Below the pieces are notes generated by a model. It searched no databases and was not told the DNA's origin. It was given only the letters and a program-made list of their open reading frames with translations. Positions 36,210 to 45,522 of a stretch of DNA of 64,000 bases are shown here, piece by piece. Numbering within the stretch: the stretch's first letter is position 1; each line of letters opens with the position of its first letter. The translations under genes were made by a program, and so were the position numbers. The DNA lies in contig NZ_CP059162.1 in the NCBI RefSeq assembly GCF_013466605.1, positions 372,001-436,000 on the forward strand. Reading direction: 5' to 3'. Source of the DNA: Pseudomonas chlororaphis subsp. aurantiaca (GTDB lineage Bacteria > Pseudomonadota > Gammaproteobacteria > Pseudomonadales > Pseudomonadaceae).

Positions 36210-36668
36210 ATGAAATCCTTTTTTTCGTGTGTCGTAACAGGCGTTCTCGCGGCATTCCTGTCGCTCGCGCCGTTCAGTGTGCAGTCCGCCACCCCCAGTA
36301 ACGAACCCATCGACCCGGCGGGCGTGCAACTGGAGCCTCAACAGCAGAACGGCATTGCCTATCTGTCCGGCGGTATCGGCCTGGACGAGTCGCGGGCGAT
36401 CCAGCAGGCCAAGGGTTACAACCTGCACATGACTTTTTCCACCGGTCCGGAAAACAAATACGTGCCGGATGTCGACCTGGTGATCCAGAACCTGCAAGGG
36501 CAATCGGTCCTGAGCCTCGATCAGGTAGGGCCGATCGTCTATGTGCAGTTGCCGGCCGGCAAATATCAGGTCGCCGCCACCCGCAACGGCCACACCCAGC
36601 GCAGTACCGTGGATATGAAAGTGGCGGGTATTCGTGACCTCAACCTGCACTGGAATGACGGTTATTGA
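36210..36668 (+). CDS. exported protein with carboxypeptidase-regulatory-like fold
   Basis: A 152-residue periplasmic protein. Signal peptide MKSFFSCVVTGVLAAFLSLA to VQSA; the mature part has a beta-sandwich look with VDLVIQNLQGQSVLSLDQVG, PIVYVQLPAGKYQVAATRNG and STVDMKVAGIRDLNLHW, the PxGxY-x-V pattern of carboxypeptidase regulatory (transthyretin-like) domains. The segment GIAYLSGGIGLDESRAIQQA is also seen in small exported Pseudomonas proteins of unknown role. CGGGAG ribosome-binding site fixes the start. No partner evident. Confidence 0.75.
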   Translation: MKSFFSCVVTGVLAAFLSLAPFSVQSATPSNEPIDPAGVQLEPQQQNGIAYLSGGIGLDESRAIQQAKGYNLHMTFSTGPENKYVPDVDLVIQNLQGQSVLSLDQVGPIVYVQLPAGKYQVAATRNGHTQRSTVDMKVAGIRDLNLHWNDGY

Positions 36669-36716
36669 GTGAAGGCTGCGATGCTGAAACAGGCACGTTA
36701 AATCGCAGGCAATAAA

Positions 36717-36746
36717 AAACCCCTGAATCTTGCGATTCAGGGGTTT
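36717..36746. terminator. terminator between exported protein gene and tRNA-Phe
   Basis: AAACCCCTGAATC and GATTCAGGGGTTT form a 13-bp perfect stem around TTGC. On the minus strand a TTTTTTATTG run follows, so it ends tRNA-Phe; it may also serve the plus-strand gene. Confidence 0.85.
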
Positions 36747-36755
36747 CGGTATTAG

Positions 36756-36831
36756 TGGTGCCCAGAGACGGAATCGAACCGCCGACACGGGGATTTTCAA
36801 TCCCCTGCTCTACCGACTGAGCTATCTGGGC
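36756..36831 (-). tRNA. tRNA-Phe (anticodon GAA)
   Basis: A 76-nt cloverleaf on the minus strand starting GCCCAGATAGCTCAGTCGG and ending in encoded CCA. The anticodon loop TTGAAAA carries GAA (TTC/TTT codons). T arm GGTTCGATTCC; acceptor GCCCAGA/TCTGGGC. Confidence 0.97.
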
Positions 36832-36934
36832 AACGGGGCGCATTAAACGGGTTTTTCGGGGGGGCGTCAAGCAAGTTTTGAAAAAAAGTTTAATTATTAC
36901 CGCCGCTTACGTTCCCACCCCGATTTGCGGGCAA

Positions 36935-37207
36935 TTACTCGGACGGCGGCACGTAGCCGTCGGCCTTGGCGTATTCCTCGCCGGAGAAGAACTTGTCCAT
37001 CTCGCCCTGCAGGTATTTGCGGTCTTCGGCGTTCATCATGTTCAGGCGTTTTTCGTTGATCAGCAGGGTCTGGTGTTTCTGCCAGTCGGCCCAGGCCTTG
37101 GCGGACACATGCTCGAAAATTTCCTGGCCCTTGGCGCCCGGATACGGAGGACGCTCCAGGCCCGGCAATTGTTCTTTGTACTTGCGGCACATTACGGTGC
37201 GGGTCAT
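36935..37207 (-). CDS. yggX: Fe(2+)-trafficking / oxidative damage protection protein YggX
   Basis: A 90-residue cytoplasmic protein, exactly the family length, that protects Fe-S clusters from oxidants and is thought to carry labile iron. It begins [20 protein letters not shown] with the conserved Cys7 and continues [20 protein letters not shown] and [20 protein letters not shown]. Its start overlaps the mutY stop as ATGA, so it is coupled to the Fe-S protein MutY, an arrangement conserved in gammaproteobacteria. Confidence 0.96.
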   Translation of the reverse strand: MTRTVMCRKYKEQLPGLERPPYPGAKGQEIFEHVSAKAWADWQKHQTLLINEKRLNMMNAEDRKYLQGEMDKFFSGEEYAKADGYVPPSE

Positions 37208-38271
37208 TGCAACTCTCCTGCGTTCAATACGTCGGCCGCGCGTTTGAGCAGTTTTTTCACCGGGGCGGCAAGGCCCAGGCGCGGCGGGGTGGCGAGGTTA
37301 TACCAGAGCCAGTCGGCCTCGGCCACGTGATGGGCGGATGCCTGGACCTGCACCAGCCAGGGCTCGATGGCCAGTTGGAAGTGACTGAAGGTGTGCACCA
37401 GCCCGGGCATTTCCTGTTGCTTGCCCAGCTCCAGCGAGTGCTGCGAAGCCAGGTGTTCCAGGTCGTCGAGGTCGTCCAGCTCCGGCAGGCTCCATAAACC
37501 GCCCCACAGGCCGCTTGAAGGCCGGCGATACAGCAAAATGGCGCCTTCGTGGTTGGCCAGCATCGGCATCAGCGTGCGCTTCTGCGGGACGGCCTTGCGT
37601 GGCTTGGGGATCGGGTAGCGGGTTTCCAGGCCCAGCATGTGCGCTTCGCAGCCTCTTTCCAGGGGGCACAGCAGGCAGCTGGGCTTGCTCCGGGTACAGA
37701 GGGTGGCGCCCAGGTCCATCATCGCCTGGGTGTAATTGTTCACCCGGGTCTGCGGGGTGAAGCGCTCGGCCGCGGCCCACAGCTGCTTGGCCACCTTGGG
37801 TTCGCCCGGATAGCCTTCCTGCGCGGTAAAGCGCGCCAGCACCCGCTTGACGTTGCCGTCGAGGATCGGCGCGCGCAGGCCCATGCTGATGCTGGCAATG
37901 GCGCCAGCGGTGGACAGGCCGATGCCCGGCAGCTCGGTGAGTTTCTCCACATCACGGGGAAACTCGCCGCCGTACTCGGCGACCACGATCTTCGCGGTCT
38001 TTTGCAGGTTGCGCGCGCGGGTGTAGTAGCCCAGGCCGGTCCACAGGTGCAGCACTTCGTCTTCCGGCGCGGCGGCCAGGGCCTGGACCGTCGGCAGCGA
38101 GGCCATGAACCGGTCGAAGTAGTTGAGCACGGTGCTGACCTGGGTCTGCTGCAACATGATTTCCGAGACCCATACGCGGTACGGATTGATCTCCTGCTGC
38201 CAGGGCAGGTCATGGCGGCCATGGCGGTCGTACCAGTCCAGTACCGCCGGTGCGAACTGCTCGGCCCTCAT
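37204..38271 (-). CDS. mutY: A/G-specific adenine DNA glycosylase
   Basis: Base-excision repair enzyme, 355 residues, that removes adenine mispaired with 8-oxoguanine. The helix-hairpin-helix glycosylase domain has the catalytic Glu in [19 protein letters not shown] and the [15 protein letters not shown] turn followed by catalytic Asp in [11 protein letters not shown]. The 4Fe-4S cluster ligands are C-x6-C-x2-C-x5-C ([17 protein letters not shown]). A NUDIX-like 8-oxoG recognition domain forms the last 120 residues. ATGA overlaps at both ends, with asmA before and yggX after. Confidence 0.96.
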   Translation of the reverse strand: MRAEQFAPAVLDWYDRHGRHDLPWQQEINPYRVWVSEIMLQQTQVSTVLNYFDRFMASLPTVQALAAAPEDEVLHLWTGLGYYTRARNLQKTAKIVVAEYGGEFPRDVEKLTELPGIGLSTAGAIASISMGLRAPILDGNVKRVLARFTAQEGYPGEPKVAKQLWAAAERFTPQTRVNNYTQAMMDLGATLCTRSKPSCLLCPLERGCEAHMLGLETRYPIPKPRKAVPQKRTLMPMLANHEGAILLYRRPSSGLWGGLWSLPELDDLDDLEHLASQHSLELGKQQEMPGLVHTFSHFQLAIEPWLVQVQASAHHVAEADWLWYNLATPPRLGLAAPVKKLLKRAADVLNAGELQ

Positions 38272-40496
38272 CGTTTGAACAGCCCTTTGAGTGCGTTTTT
38301 CAGTTCCGGGCTGACCTTGTCGCCCAGCTTCTCATCAAGTTTTTCGCTGAGGCGATCGCCGGCCAGCTTGGCCGCGACCTGGCCCAGGCCGTCGCGGTCC
38401 AGGCGGCAAGCCTTGGCGCCCAGTTCCAGCGGGCCGCGGCAGCGCAGCGGCAATTCGATGCCGACAAAACGTTCGCCGACCTGGCAGGCCGGGTCCGGCA
38501 TGTCGCTCTTGTCGCCTTCGACGATGATGCCGACGCGATAATCCATGCCCAGTACGCGCAGGTCGATGTCGCCATTGCCTTTGACGCTCATGCCCGGGAT
38601 GCGCACCTTCAGGTCCGGGTTGCTGGCCACGCCGTTACGCAGGGTCAGGTTGCCCTTGAGTTCCTGGAAGGGGGTGTCCTTGCCCCGTGGCTCGCTGCTC
38701 AGGGCCTTGCGGTTCAGCGTGGCGATGCCCTGGCACACTTGCTGTTCGAGGTTGGCATTGAGCAGCACGCCGTTGTTGACGACGAAGCTGGCATTGCCGT
38801 TGAGGCTGTCGACCAGCGCCTTCTGGCTGTTGCCGCTGCTGGTCAGGTTGCTGTCGAGGGTCACCAGGCCCTTGACCGGCGGGTTCTGCCCCTGGCTTTC
38901 CAGGATGCGTTCCACCGGTACCCGGTTGATCCTGGTCTGCAGGCTCAACTGCGGCGTTGGCTGGCGTACGTCGAGGTTGCCGTTGGCTTCGAAGCTGCCG
39001 TTGTACAGCTCGCCGCGCAGGCCTTCGAGTTTCAGCAGGCCGCCCTGTCCATTGGCCTTGAGCGTGGCGTTCTGGATCGGCAGCTTGTCCAGGGTCAGCT
39101 GGCCGAAGCTCAGGTCGGCGTCCACATCCAGCTTGCTCAGGCGCTCCACCGGCAGCAGGCGCTCGGTGCTCCAGGCGCCCTTGGTCGGCGCGTCCGGCAG
39201 CGGCGAGTTGCCGGCTCCGGCGACGGCGCTGGCTTCGCTGCTCTGCACTTCGGCCTTGCGCGCCACCGCGGCACTGTTGGCTTCGGCGGACTTGGGCGGC
39301 AGGTAGCGGTCGACGTTGAAGGTGTCGGCCTTGAGCTGGGCGCGCAGCGATTGCTTGGCCAGGTCTTCGACCGCCAGGCGGCCGCTGAAGCTGCTGTCGT
39401 CGAGTTTCAGGTTGATGTTTTCAAAGGCGATGCTGTTCGGCGTGGCGGACAGGCGGCTGACCAGTTCGACCTTGCTCAGGCTGCCTTCGGCCATGGCCGG
39501 CAGGGTCTGGCCGATGCTGTCGACGAACTTGGCCAGGTCGAACTGGGCGATGGAGAGGCCGCCGTTGAGCTGCGGTGTCTTGTCCAGGTCGTGGACCTTG
39601 AGCTCGCCGATGGCGCGCAGCTGGTTGAGCGAGAGCTTCAGGCTGTTCCATTCGGCGACGTTGGCGGCCTGGTCCAGCAGCAGCTGGCCCTGGGCGGCGA
39701 AGGTCAGGGTCTTGCCTTGCAGCGGGTCGCCGGCGGCTTCGCCGGACAGCTTCATGTCTTCGAACTGGTAGCGCTTGAGCGCGCGGTCGAAGCGCAGCTC
39801 GCCCTTCAACTCGGTGCGTACGCGCACGGCCGGCTGGGTGCTGGCGAGGAAGGCGGTGAGCTTGACCGGGGTGTTGGTCGCTTCGTGGATCGGGCCGGTG
39901 CTCAGCTGGATGCTTTCGGCGGTGAACTGCTTGCCGCTCTGTTCGTCGTTGTATTCCACCCGGGCGTTGTTCACGGTCAGGCTGTCGATATCCAGGCGGA
40001 TCGGCTGCGCCGGTTTTTCCGTGCTGGCCGGGGTCGCGGTGGTGGTTTCGCCGGTGCTGGTGGCCGGGGTTGCGGCCTGCTTGTCGGCGGGGGCGACCTT
40101 GCCGATGTCTTCCCAGTTGCCGTGCCCGTCCTTGTCGCGGGTCAGGCGCAGGTTGAGGCCTTCGACACGCACATCGCTCATCTGTACTTCGCGGCGCAGC
40201 AGCGGCAGCACGCGGACCGACAGGCCGAGCATTTGCAGGTCGGCGAACGGCTGGGTCGGGTTGGCCAGGGTGGCGACGCCGGCCTCATGCAGTTCGAGGC
40301 CGAGCCAGGGGAACAGGCTCCAGCCGATATCGCCATTGAGCGTCAGCTCGATGTGGGCCTTGTCGCGGGCTATCTGGCGAATTTCTTCTTTGTAGTCGTT
40401 GGGATCAAACAGGTGAGTCAGGGCGAAGCCGAGAGCCACGATGATCAGCAACAGCCCGAGAAGTACCAGACCCAGGATTTTGCCGAACGCTTTCAT
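38268..40496 (-). CDS. AsmA-family envelope protein
   Basis: A 742-residue protein anchored in the inner membrane by one N-terminal helix (MKAFGKILGLVLLGLLLIIV) with a long periplasmic beta-rich domain. FDPNDYKEEIRQIARDKAHI and GDIGWSLFPWLGLELHEAGV are the AsmA N-terminal signature, and the C-terminal ALVDSLNGNASFVVNNGVLL and QELKGNLTLRNGVASNPDLK the AsmA-like C domain. Proteins of this superfamily (AsmA, TamB, YhdP) form bridge-like channels for phospholipid transfer between membranes. First gene of the asmA-mutY-yggX operon; its stop overlaps the mutY start. Confidence 0.92.
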   Translation of the reverse strand: MKAFGKILGLVLLGLLLIIVALGFALTHLFDPNDYKEEIRQIARDKAHIELTLNGDIGWSLFPWLGLELHEAGVATLANPTQPFADLQMLGLSVRVLPLLRREVQMSDVRVEGLNLRLTRDKDGHGNWEDIGKVAPADKQAATPATSTGETTTATPASTEKPAQPIRLDIDSLTVNNARVEYNDEQSGKQFTAESIQLSTGPIHEATNTPVKLTAFLASTQPAVRVRTELKGELRFDRALKRYQFEDMKLSGEAAGDPLQGKTLTFAAQGQLLLDQAANVAEWNSLKLSLNQLRAIGELKVHDLDKTPQLNGGLSIAQFDLAKFVDSIGQTLPAMAEGSLSKVELVSRLSATPNSIAFENINLKLDDSSFSGRLAVEDLAKQSLRAQLKADTFNVDRYLPPKSAEANSAAVARKAEVQSSEASAVAGAGNSPLPDAPTKGAWSTERLLPVERLSKLDVDADLSFGQLTLDKLPIQNATLKANGQGGLLKLEGLRGELYNGSFEANGNLDVRQPTPQLSLQTRINRVPVERILESQGQNPPVKGLVTLDSNLTSSGNSQKALVDSLNGNASFVVNNGVLLNANLEQQVCQGIATLNRKALSSEPRGKDTPFQELKGNLTLRNGVASNPDLKVRIPGMSVKGNGDIDLRVLGMDYRVGIIVEGDKSDMPDPACQVGERFVGIELPLRCRGPLELGAKACRLDRDGLGQVAAKLAGDRLSEKLDEKLGDKVSPELKNALKGLFKR

Positions 40497-40564
40497 GGGC
40501 GAGTCCTTGTAGTGTCGAATTCGAATTTAGCCAGGGAGTATAACGCCCCGGGCCTGGCCACTGG

Positions 40565-40975
40565 TCACTGATCGCTTTGGAGCACATCCAGCGGTATCTG
40601 CAGCTTGGCCGCCAGCGCCTGGGCTTCGAGGTGCCCGGCGGGTGCCAGCAGGTGCAAGGTGGCGTCATGCCGGGCGGCCATTTTCTGTGCTTCGCTCACC
40701 AGTCGCTCGGCCACGCCGCGACGCCGGGTGATCTTGCGCACGCACAGCTGGGACAGGTGCCATACGCCTTGGTGTCGTTGCAGGCGGGCGGCGCCCAGCA
40801 GGCGGTCGTTGAAGCGTCCGGCGATCAGGCTGCCGTCGCCCAGGGCGGTCTCGATCAGCTCCTGGTCATCGCGCTGCGGCGCGAACAGCCAGGGCGGGGC
40901 ATCGCGGTAGATCTTCTGCAGGTCCTGCTGATCCTGATAGCTGGCTTCTTTCAGCGACTCGACAACGATGGGCAT
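40565..40975 (-). CDS. panZ: GNAT-fold acetyl-CoA sensor, PanZ/PanM family
   Basis: A 136-residue GNAT protein. The acetyl-CoA loop is CVRKITRRRGVAERLVSEAQ (R/Q-x-x-G-x-A type), preceded by GVWHLSQLCV. PanZ (PanM) of enterics binds aspartate decarboxylase pro-PanD with acetyl-CoA, helps its self-cleavage and adjusts pantothenate synthesis. Pseudomonas proteins of this length and position carry this family name, but PanD partners in Pseudomonas may behave differently, so the role is inferred. Monocistronic, 68 bp upstream of asmA on the same strand. Confidence 0.7.
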   Translation of the reverse strand: MPIVVESLKEASYQDQQDLQKIYRDAPPWLFAPQRDDQELIETALGDGSLIAGRFNDRLLGAARLQRHQGVWHLSQLCVRKITRRRGVAERLVSEAQKMAARHDATLHLLAPAGHLEAQALAAKLQIPLDVLQSDQ

Positions 40976-41376
40976 GGGGAATCCTGTGCAGAGCGAAGGA
41001 ACGGTTGGCCATTATCGACAGCAGCGCACGGGCTGGCGAGGGGCAGGCATCGTCGGCGGGGTCGCGCAGGCTTCTGTAGGAGCGAGGCTTGCCCGCGAAG
41101 CGTTCTGCCTGACACGCCGCATAATGCCCATCGCCGGCAAGCCTGGCTCCTACAAAAACGTTATTGCCGTCTTGCGGAGCAGATGAGGCGGAAAAGATGA
41201 TGGCAGTTTGCTTTTTCTGTCACGAGCAAATGGTAATCTCTCGCAGTTCATCTGCCCTTCTGCGACCAAAAGTCGCACTCTATGGAGCTTCACTCGATAA
41301 AACGGCCACGTCTGCGTGCAAAGGTCGTGGGTGGAGAGTGGCCGGCGAATAATTCCAATAATTGGGGGAAACACTC
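40976..41376. other. divergent intergenic region, panZ-like gene / OFA transporter
   Basis: 401 bp without a supported gene. It holds a REP doublet (41075-41155) and the control region of the transporter. I saw no clear sigma-54 or CRP/Vfr site. Confidence 0.4.
41075..41155. repeat. REP doublet (REPIN, family A)
   Basis: TGTAGGAGCGAGGCTTGCCC at the left and CGCCGGCAAGCCTGGCTCCT at the right, inverted, enclosing about 40 bp. Confidence 0.8.
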
Positions 41377-43038
41377 ATGAGCACTAGCACCGAGGCGGGC
41401 GTCATTTCCGCCCAGCCGGCGTTCTTGTCCAAAGAACGCATCATCGCCAAGCCCGGTTTCAACCGTTGGCTGGTTCCACCGGCCGCTCTGGCCATCCACC
41501 TGTGCATCGGCATGGCCTACGGCTTCTCGGTGTTCTGGTTGCCGCTGTCCAAGGCCCTGGGCATTACCGCTCCGGTGGCCTGTGCCCCGGACATGAGCTT
41601 TATCGCTCAGGTCTTTTCGTCCCAGTGTGACTGGCCGATCTCGATGCTCGGCTGGATCTACACCCTGTTCTTCATCTTCCTCGGCTGCTCCGCGGCGGTC
41701 TGGGGCGGCTGGCTGGAACACGCCGGCCCGCGCAAGGCCGGTGTGGTGTCGGCGCTGTGCTGGTGCGGCGGCCTGCTGATTTCGGCGTTGGGTATCTATA
41801 CCCACCAGATCTGGCTGATGTGGCTCGGCTCCGGCGTGATCGGCGGTATCGGCCTGGGCCTGGGCTATATCTCGCCGGTGTCGACCCTGATCAAGTGGTT
41901 CCCGGACAAGCGCGGCATGGCCACCGGCATGGCGATCATGGGCTTCGGCGGTGGCGCGATGGTCGGTGCGCCGCTGGCGGCGGCACTGATGAGCCACTTC
42001 GCTTCGCCAACCGGCGTCGGCGTCTGGCAGAGCTTCCTGGTGATGGCGGCGATCTACTTCGTGTTCATGATCGGTGGCGCGCTGTCGTACCGCGTGCCGC
42101 CGACCGGCTGGAAGCCCGAGGGCTGGACCCCGCCGGCGAAAAAAGCCGCGAACGCAATGATCACCCACCGTCACGTACACGTGAACGTGGCCTGGAAAAC
42201 CCCGCAGTTCCGCCTGGTATGGCTGGTGCTGTGCCTGAACGTTTCCGCCGGTATCGGCATCCTCGGCATGGCTTCGCCGCTGTTGCAGGAAGTCTTCGCC
42301 GGCAAACTGCTGGGCAACGAACTGGCCTTCGGTCAGCTGGATGTCTCTCAGCTGGCGTCGATCGCGGCGATCGCCGCCGGCTTCACCGGCCTGCTGAGCC
42401 TGTTCAATATCGGTGGTCGTTTCTTCTGGGCATCGTTTTCCGACTACCTGGGACGCAAGAACACCTACTTCGTGTTCTTCGCCCTGGGCTTTGCCCTGTA
42501 CGCACTGATCCCGAACCTCGGGCACCTGGGCAACGTCGCGCTGTTCGTGGCGGCGTTCTGCATCATCCTGTCGATGTACGGCGGCGGTTTCGCCACGGTT
42601 CCGGCCTACCTGGCGGACTTGTTCGGCACCCAGATGGTGGGCGCGATCCACGGTCGCTTGCTGACCGCCTGGGCGGCGGCGGGCGTGCTCGGTCCGGTAC
42701 TGGTGAACTACCTGCGTGAGTATCAGTTGAGCATCGGCGTCGAGCGCGCCGCGGCCTACGACATCACCCTGTACATCCTCGCCGGCCTGCTGGTGCTGGG
42801 TTTCCTGTGCAACCTGCTGGTGCGTCCGGTGGCCGACAAGTACTTCATGACCGACGCCGAACTGGCCGCCGAACAGGCGCTGGGCCACGACAAGGGCGCG
42901 GACAGCAGCACCGTGCTGGAGTGGAAAGCCTCGTCCGGCAGCGTGCCGCTGGCGGTCGCCGCCTGGCTGGTGGTGGGCATTCCGCTGGCGTGGGGCGTGT
43001 GGGTCACCCTGCAGAAGACCGCGGTGTTGTTCCACTAA
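41377..43038 (+). CDS. OFA-family MFS transporter (oxalate/formate antiporter-like)
   Basis: A 553-residue major facilitator with 12 predicted helices. AIHLCIGMAYGFSVFWLPLS is the first helix and matches the oxalate:formate antiporter (OFA) family, as do GLGLGYISPVSTLIKWFPDK, RGMATGMAIMGFGGGAMVGA and GRFFWASFSDYLGRKNTYFV (MFS motif A of the second half). A hydrophilic loop of about 30 residues separates the halves and the C-terminal 60 residues add an extra helix (PLAVAAWLVVGIPLAWGVWV). OFA carriers move carboxylates such as oxalate, formate or pyruvate; the substrate is not determinable. Start fixed by GGGGGAAAC seven bases upstream. Confidence 0.85.
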   Translation: MSTSTEAGVISAQPAFLSKERIIAKPGFNRWLVPPAALAIHLCIGMAYGFSVFWLPLSKALGITAPVACAPDMSFIAQVFSSQCDWPISMLGWIYTLFFIFLGCSAAVWGGWLEHAGPRKAGVVSALCWCGGLLISALGIYTHQIWLMWLGSGVIGGIGLGLGYISPVSTLIKWFPDKRGMATGMAIMGFGGGAMVGAPLAAALMSHFASPTGVGVWQSFLVMAAIYFVFMIGGALSYRVPPTGWKPEGWTPPAKKAANAMITHRHVHVNVAWKTPQFRLVWLVLCLNVSAGIGILGMASPLLQEVFAGKLLGNELAFGQLDVSQLASIAAIAAGFTGLLSLFNIGGRFFWASFSDYLGRKNTYFVFFALGFALYALIPNLGHLGNVALFVAAFCIILSMYGGGFATVPAYLADLFGTQMVGAIHGRLLTAWAAAGVLGPVLVNYLREYQLSIGVERAAAYDITLYILAGLLVLGFLCNLLVRPVADKYFMTDAELAAEQALGHDKGADSSTVLEWKASSGSVPLAVAAWLVVGIPLAWGVWVTLQKTAVLFH

Positions 43039-43041
43039 GGC

Positions 43042-43096
43042 TTCGCTGGCAAGCCAGCTCCTACAGGCCCGTGTAGGAGCCGGCTTGCCGGCGAAG
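43042..43096. repeat. REP doublet (REPIN)
   Basis: TTCGCTGGCAAGCCAGCTCC and its inverted copy TAGGAGCCGGCTTGCCGGCG meet in a 10-bp loop. It begins three bases after the transporter stop codon. Confidence 0.85.
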
Positions 43097-43239
43097 GGCG
43101 TACGACAGTTGTCATGACAGGTACAACCCCGGCTTTATTGGGTTGCGCCCGTCAGGATCTTGTCCTGCGTGTTCCTGTTTAGCCGCCGTCCGGCCTATAA
43201 TGATCGCCTTTTTCGCCCAATGATTTTGCGGAGCTGGTG

Positions 43240-43833
43240 ATGGCCGAACGTAAGGCGTCCGTCGAGCGCGACACTCTGGAAACCCAGATCAAAGCCTCGA
43301 TCAACCTGGATGGCACCGGAAAGGCCCGATTCGATATCGGGGTTCCCTTCCTTGAGCACATGCTGGACCAGATCGCCCGTCACGGGCTGATCGACCTGGA
43401 TATCGAAAGCAAAGGCGACTTGCATATCGACGACCACCACACCGTGGAAGACGTCGGTATCACCCTGGGTCAGGCCTTCACCAAAGCCATCGGCGACAAG
43501 AAGGGCATCCGTCGCTACGGCCACGCCTACGTGCCGCTCGATGAAGCGCTGTCGCGCGTGGTGATCGACTTCTCCGGCCGCCCCGGCCTGCAGATGCATG
43601 TGCCTTACACCCGCGCCACCGTGGGCGGCTTCGATGTCGACCTGTTCCAGGAATTCTTCCAGGGCTTCGTCAACCACGCCAACGTCACCTTGCACATCGA
43701 CAACCTGCGCGGGCACAACACCCACCACCAGATCGAAACCGTGTTCAAGGCTTTCGGCCGCGCGCTGCGCATGGCCGTGGAGCTGGATGACCGCATGGCC
43801 GGGCAGATGCCTTCGACCAAGGGCGTGCTGTAA
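43240..43833 (+). CDS. hisB: imidazoleglycerol-phosphate dehydratase
   Basis: Monofunctional IGP dehydratase, 197 residues, sixth step of histidine synthesis (imidazoleglycerol phosphate to imidazoleacetol phosphate). The metal-binding repeats are clear: [31 protein letters not shown] and [20 protein letters not shown]. Begins [20 protein letters not shown] with GGAG ten bases ahead. Unlike enteric HisB there is no N-terminal phosphatase domain, as is normal for Pseudomonas. First gene of the his run; its stop overlaps the hisH start (TAATG). Confidence 0.97.
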   Translation: MAERKASVERDTLETQIKASINLDGTGKARFDIGVPFLEHMLDQIARHGLIDLDIESKGDLHIDDHHTVEDVGITLGQAFTKAIGDKKGIRRYGHAYVPLDEALSRVVIDFSGRPGLQMHVPYTRATVGGFDVDLFQEFFQGFVNHANVTLHIDNLRGHNTHHQIETVFKAFGRALRMAVELDDRMAGQMPSTKGVL

Positions 43834-44471
43834 TGCAGACGGTCGCGGTTATCGATTACGGCATGGGCAACCTGCACTCGGTGGCCAAGGCCCTCGAGCA
43901 CGTCGGCGCCGGCAAGGTGCTGATCACCAGCGATGCCAATGTGATTCGCGAAGCCGACCGGGTGGTATTCCCCGGCGTCGGCGCGATTCGCGACTGCATG
44001 GCGGAGATCCGTCGCCTGGGCTTCGATGCGCTGGTGCGTGAAGTCAGCCAGGACCGCCCGTTCCTCGGCATCTGCGTGGGCATGCAAGCCTTGCTCGACC
44101 ACAGCGAAGAGAACGACGGCGTCGACTGCATCGGCCTGTTCCCCGGCCAGGTGAAGTTCTTCGGCAAGGACCTGCATGAAGACGGCGAACACCTGAAAGT
44201 CCCGCACATGGGCTGGAACGAGGTGAAACAGGCGGTGAGCCACCCGCTGTGGCACAACATCCCGGACCTGGCGCGCTTCTACTTCGTGCACAGCTACTAC
44301 ATCGCCGCCGGTAACGCGCGGCAGGTGGTCGGTAGCGGTCACTACGGCGTCGATTTCGCCGCGGCGCTGGCCGAAGGTTCGCGTTTCGCCGTGCAGTTCC
44401 ACCCGGAGAAAAGCCATACCCATGGCCTGCAATTGCTGCAGAACTTCGCGGCATGGGACGGTCGCTGGTAA
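43833..44471 (+). CDS. hisH: imidazole glycerol phosphate synthase glutaminase subunit
   Basis: Glutamine amidotransferase class I subunit of 212 residues that feeds ammonia to HisF. It begins [20 protein letters not shown]; the oxyanion strand is [13 protein letters not shown], the nucleophile Cys81 is in [15 protein letters not shown], and the His-x-Glu pair in [13 protein letters not shown]. The HisH-HisF complex makes IGP and AICAR. One-base overlap with hisB at the start, and the next gene begins directly after its stop codon. Confidence 0.97.
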   Translation: MQTVAVIDYGMGNLHSVAKALEHVGAGKVLITSDANVIREADRVVFPGVGAIRDCMAEIRRLGFDALVREVSQDRPFLGICVGMQALLDHSEENDGVDCIGLFPGQVKFFGKDLHEDGEHLKVPHMGWNEVKQAVSHPLWHNIPDLARFYFVHSYYIAAGNARQVVGSGHYGVDFAAALAEGSRFAVQFHPEKSHTHGLQLLQNFAAWDGRW

Positions 44472-44732
44472 ATGGCGGTCAAGAAGACCAAGGCGCCGAT
44501 CCTGACCCTCACCCCCGAGCAGGAGGGTGAGGCCAATCACAAGATCCAGCGCTTCATGGAAGATCGTTTCGAACTCGACCTGGGCTCGTTCGAGGCGGCC
44601 GAGATTCTTGAACTGTTTACCCGCGAAATTGCTCCGCACTATTACAACAGGGCGATTTTCGATGTGCAGGCCCAGCTCAAAGAGCGGTTCGAAAGCATCG
44701 AAAGCGACCTGTGGGCGCTCGAGAAAAACTGA
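44472..44732 (+). CDS. DUF2164 family protein
   Basis: An 86-residue protein whose ATG directly abuts the hisH stop. MAVKKTKAPILTLTPEQEGE then IQRFMEDRFELDLGSFEAAE and LELFTREIAPHYYNRAIFDV carry the DUF2164 pattern: helical, acidic, ending in two Trp/Phe-rich helices. Function unknown. Its position between hisH and hisA with no gap means it is cotranscribed and likely translationally coupled to histidine genes, but nothing in the sequence suggests an enzyme. Confidence 0.88.
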   Translation: MAVKKTKAPILTLTPEQEGEANHKIQRFMEDRFELDLGSFEAAEILELFTREIAPHYYNRAIFDVQAQLKERFESIESDLWALEKN

Positions 44733-44775
44733 TTTCCGAGTGAAGCTGAACAATCGAATTTGAAGGTTTTGCCAG

Positions 44776-45513
44776 ATGCTGATTATCCCCGCTATCGATC
44801 TCAAGGACGGTGCCTGTGTACGTCTGCGCCAGGGCCGCATGGAAGATTCCACGGTGTTCTCCGATGACCCGGTGAGCATGGCTGCCAAGTGGGTGGAGGG
44901 CGGCTGCCGCCGTCTGCATCTGGTCGACCTGAACGGCGCCTTCGAAGGCCAGCCGGTCAACGGCGAAGTGGTCACCGCCATCGCCAAGCGCTACCCGAAC
45001 CTGCCGATCCAGATCGGTGGCGGCATCCGCTCGCTGGAAACCATCGAACACTACGTCAAGGCTGGCGTGAGCTACGTGATCATCGGCACCAAGGCGGTGA
45101 AAGAGCCGGAGTTCGTCGCCGAAGCCTGCCGCGCCTTCCCGGGCAAGGTGATCGTCGGCCTTGACGCCAAGGACGGCTTCGTCGCTACCGACGGCTGGGC
45201 CGAGGTCAGCAGTGTGCAGGTCATCGACCTGGCCAAGCGTTTCGAAGCCGACGGCGTGTCCGCCATCGTTTATACCGACATCGCCAAAGACGGCATGATG
45301 CAGGGCTGCAACGTACCCTTCACCGCTGCCCTGGCCGCCGCCACCAAGATCCCGGTGATCGCTTCCGGCGGTATCCACAACCTGGGCGACATCAAGGCCC
45401 TGCTGGATGCCAAGGCTCCGGGGATCATCGGCGCTATCACCGGCCGGGCGATCTACGAAGGCACCCTCGACGTCGCCGAGGCGCAAGCCTTCTGCAACTC
45501 GTACCAAGGCTGA
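44776..45513 (+). CDS. hisA: ProFAR isomerase
   Basis: Beta/alpha-barrel isomerase of 245 residues (phosphoribosylformimino-5-aminoimidazole carboxamide ribotide isomerase), fourth step of histidine synthesis. It starts [20 protein letters not shown] with catalytic Asp8 and has the two phosphate-binding turns [20 protein letters not shown] and [20 protein letters not shown] typical of the HisA/HisF family, plus [15 protein letters not shown] with the second catalytic Asp. Nine bases separate it from hisF. Confidence 0.97.
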   Translation: MLIIPAIDLKDGACVRLRQGRMEDSTVFSDDPVSMAAKWVEGGCRRLHLVDLNGAFEGQPVNGEVVTAIAKRYPNLPIQIGGGIRSLETIEHYVKAGVSYVIIGTKAVKEPEFVAEACRAFPGKVIVGLDAKDGFVATDGWAEVSSVQVIDLAKRFEADGVSAIVYTDIAKDGMMQGCNVPFTAALAAATKIPVIASGGIHNLGDIKALLDAKAPGIIGAITGRAIYEGTLDVAEAQAFCNSYQG

Positions 45514-45522
45514 GGACTCACC

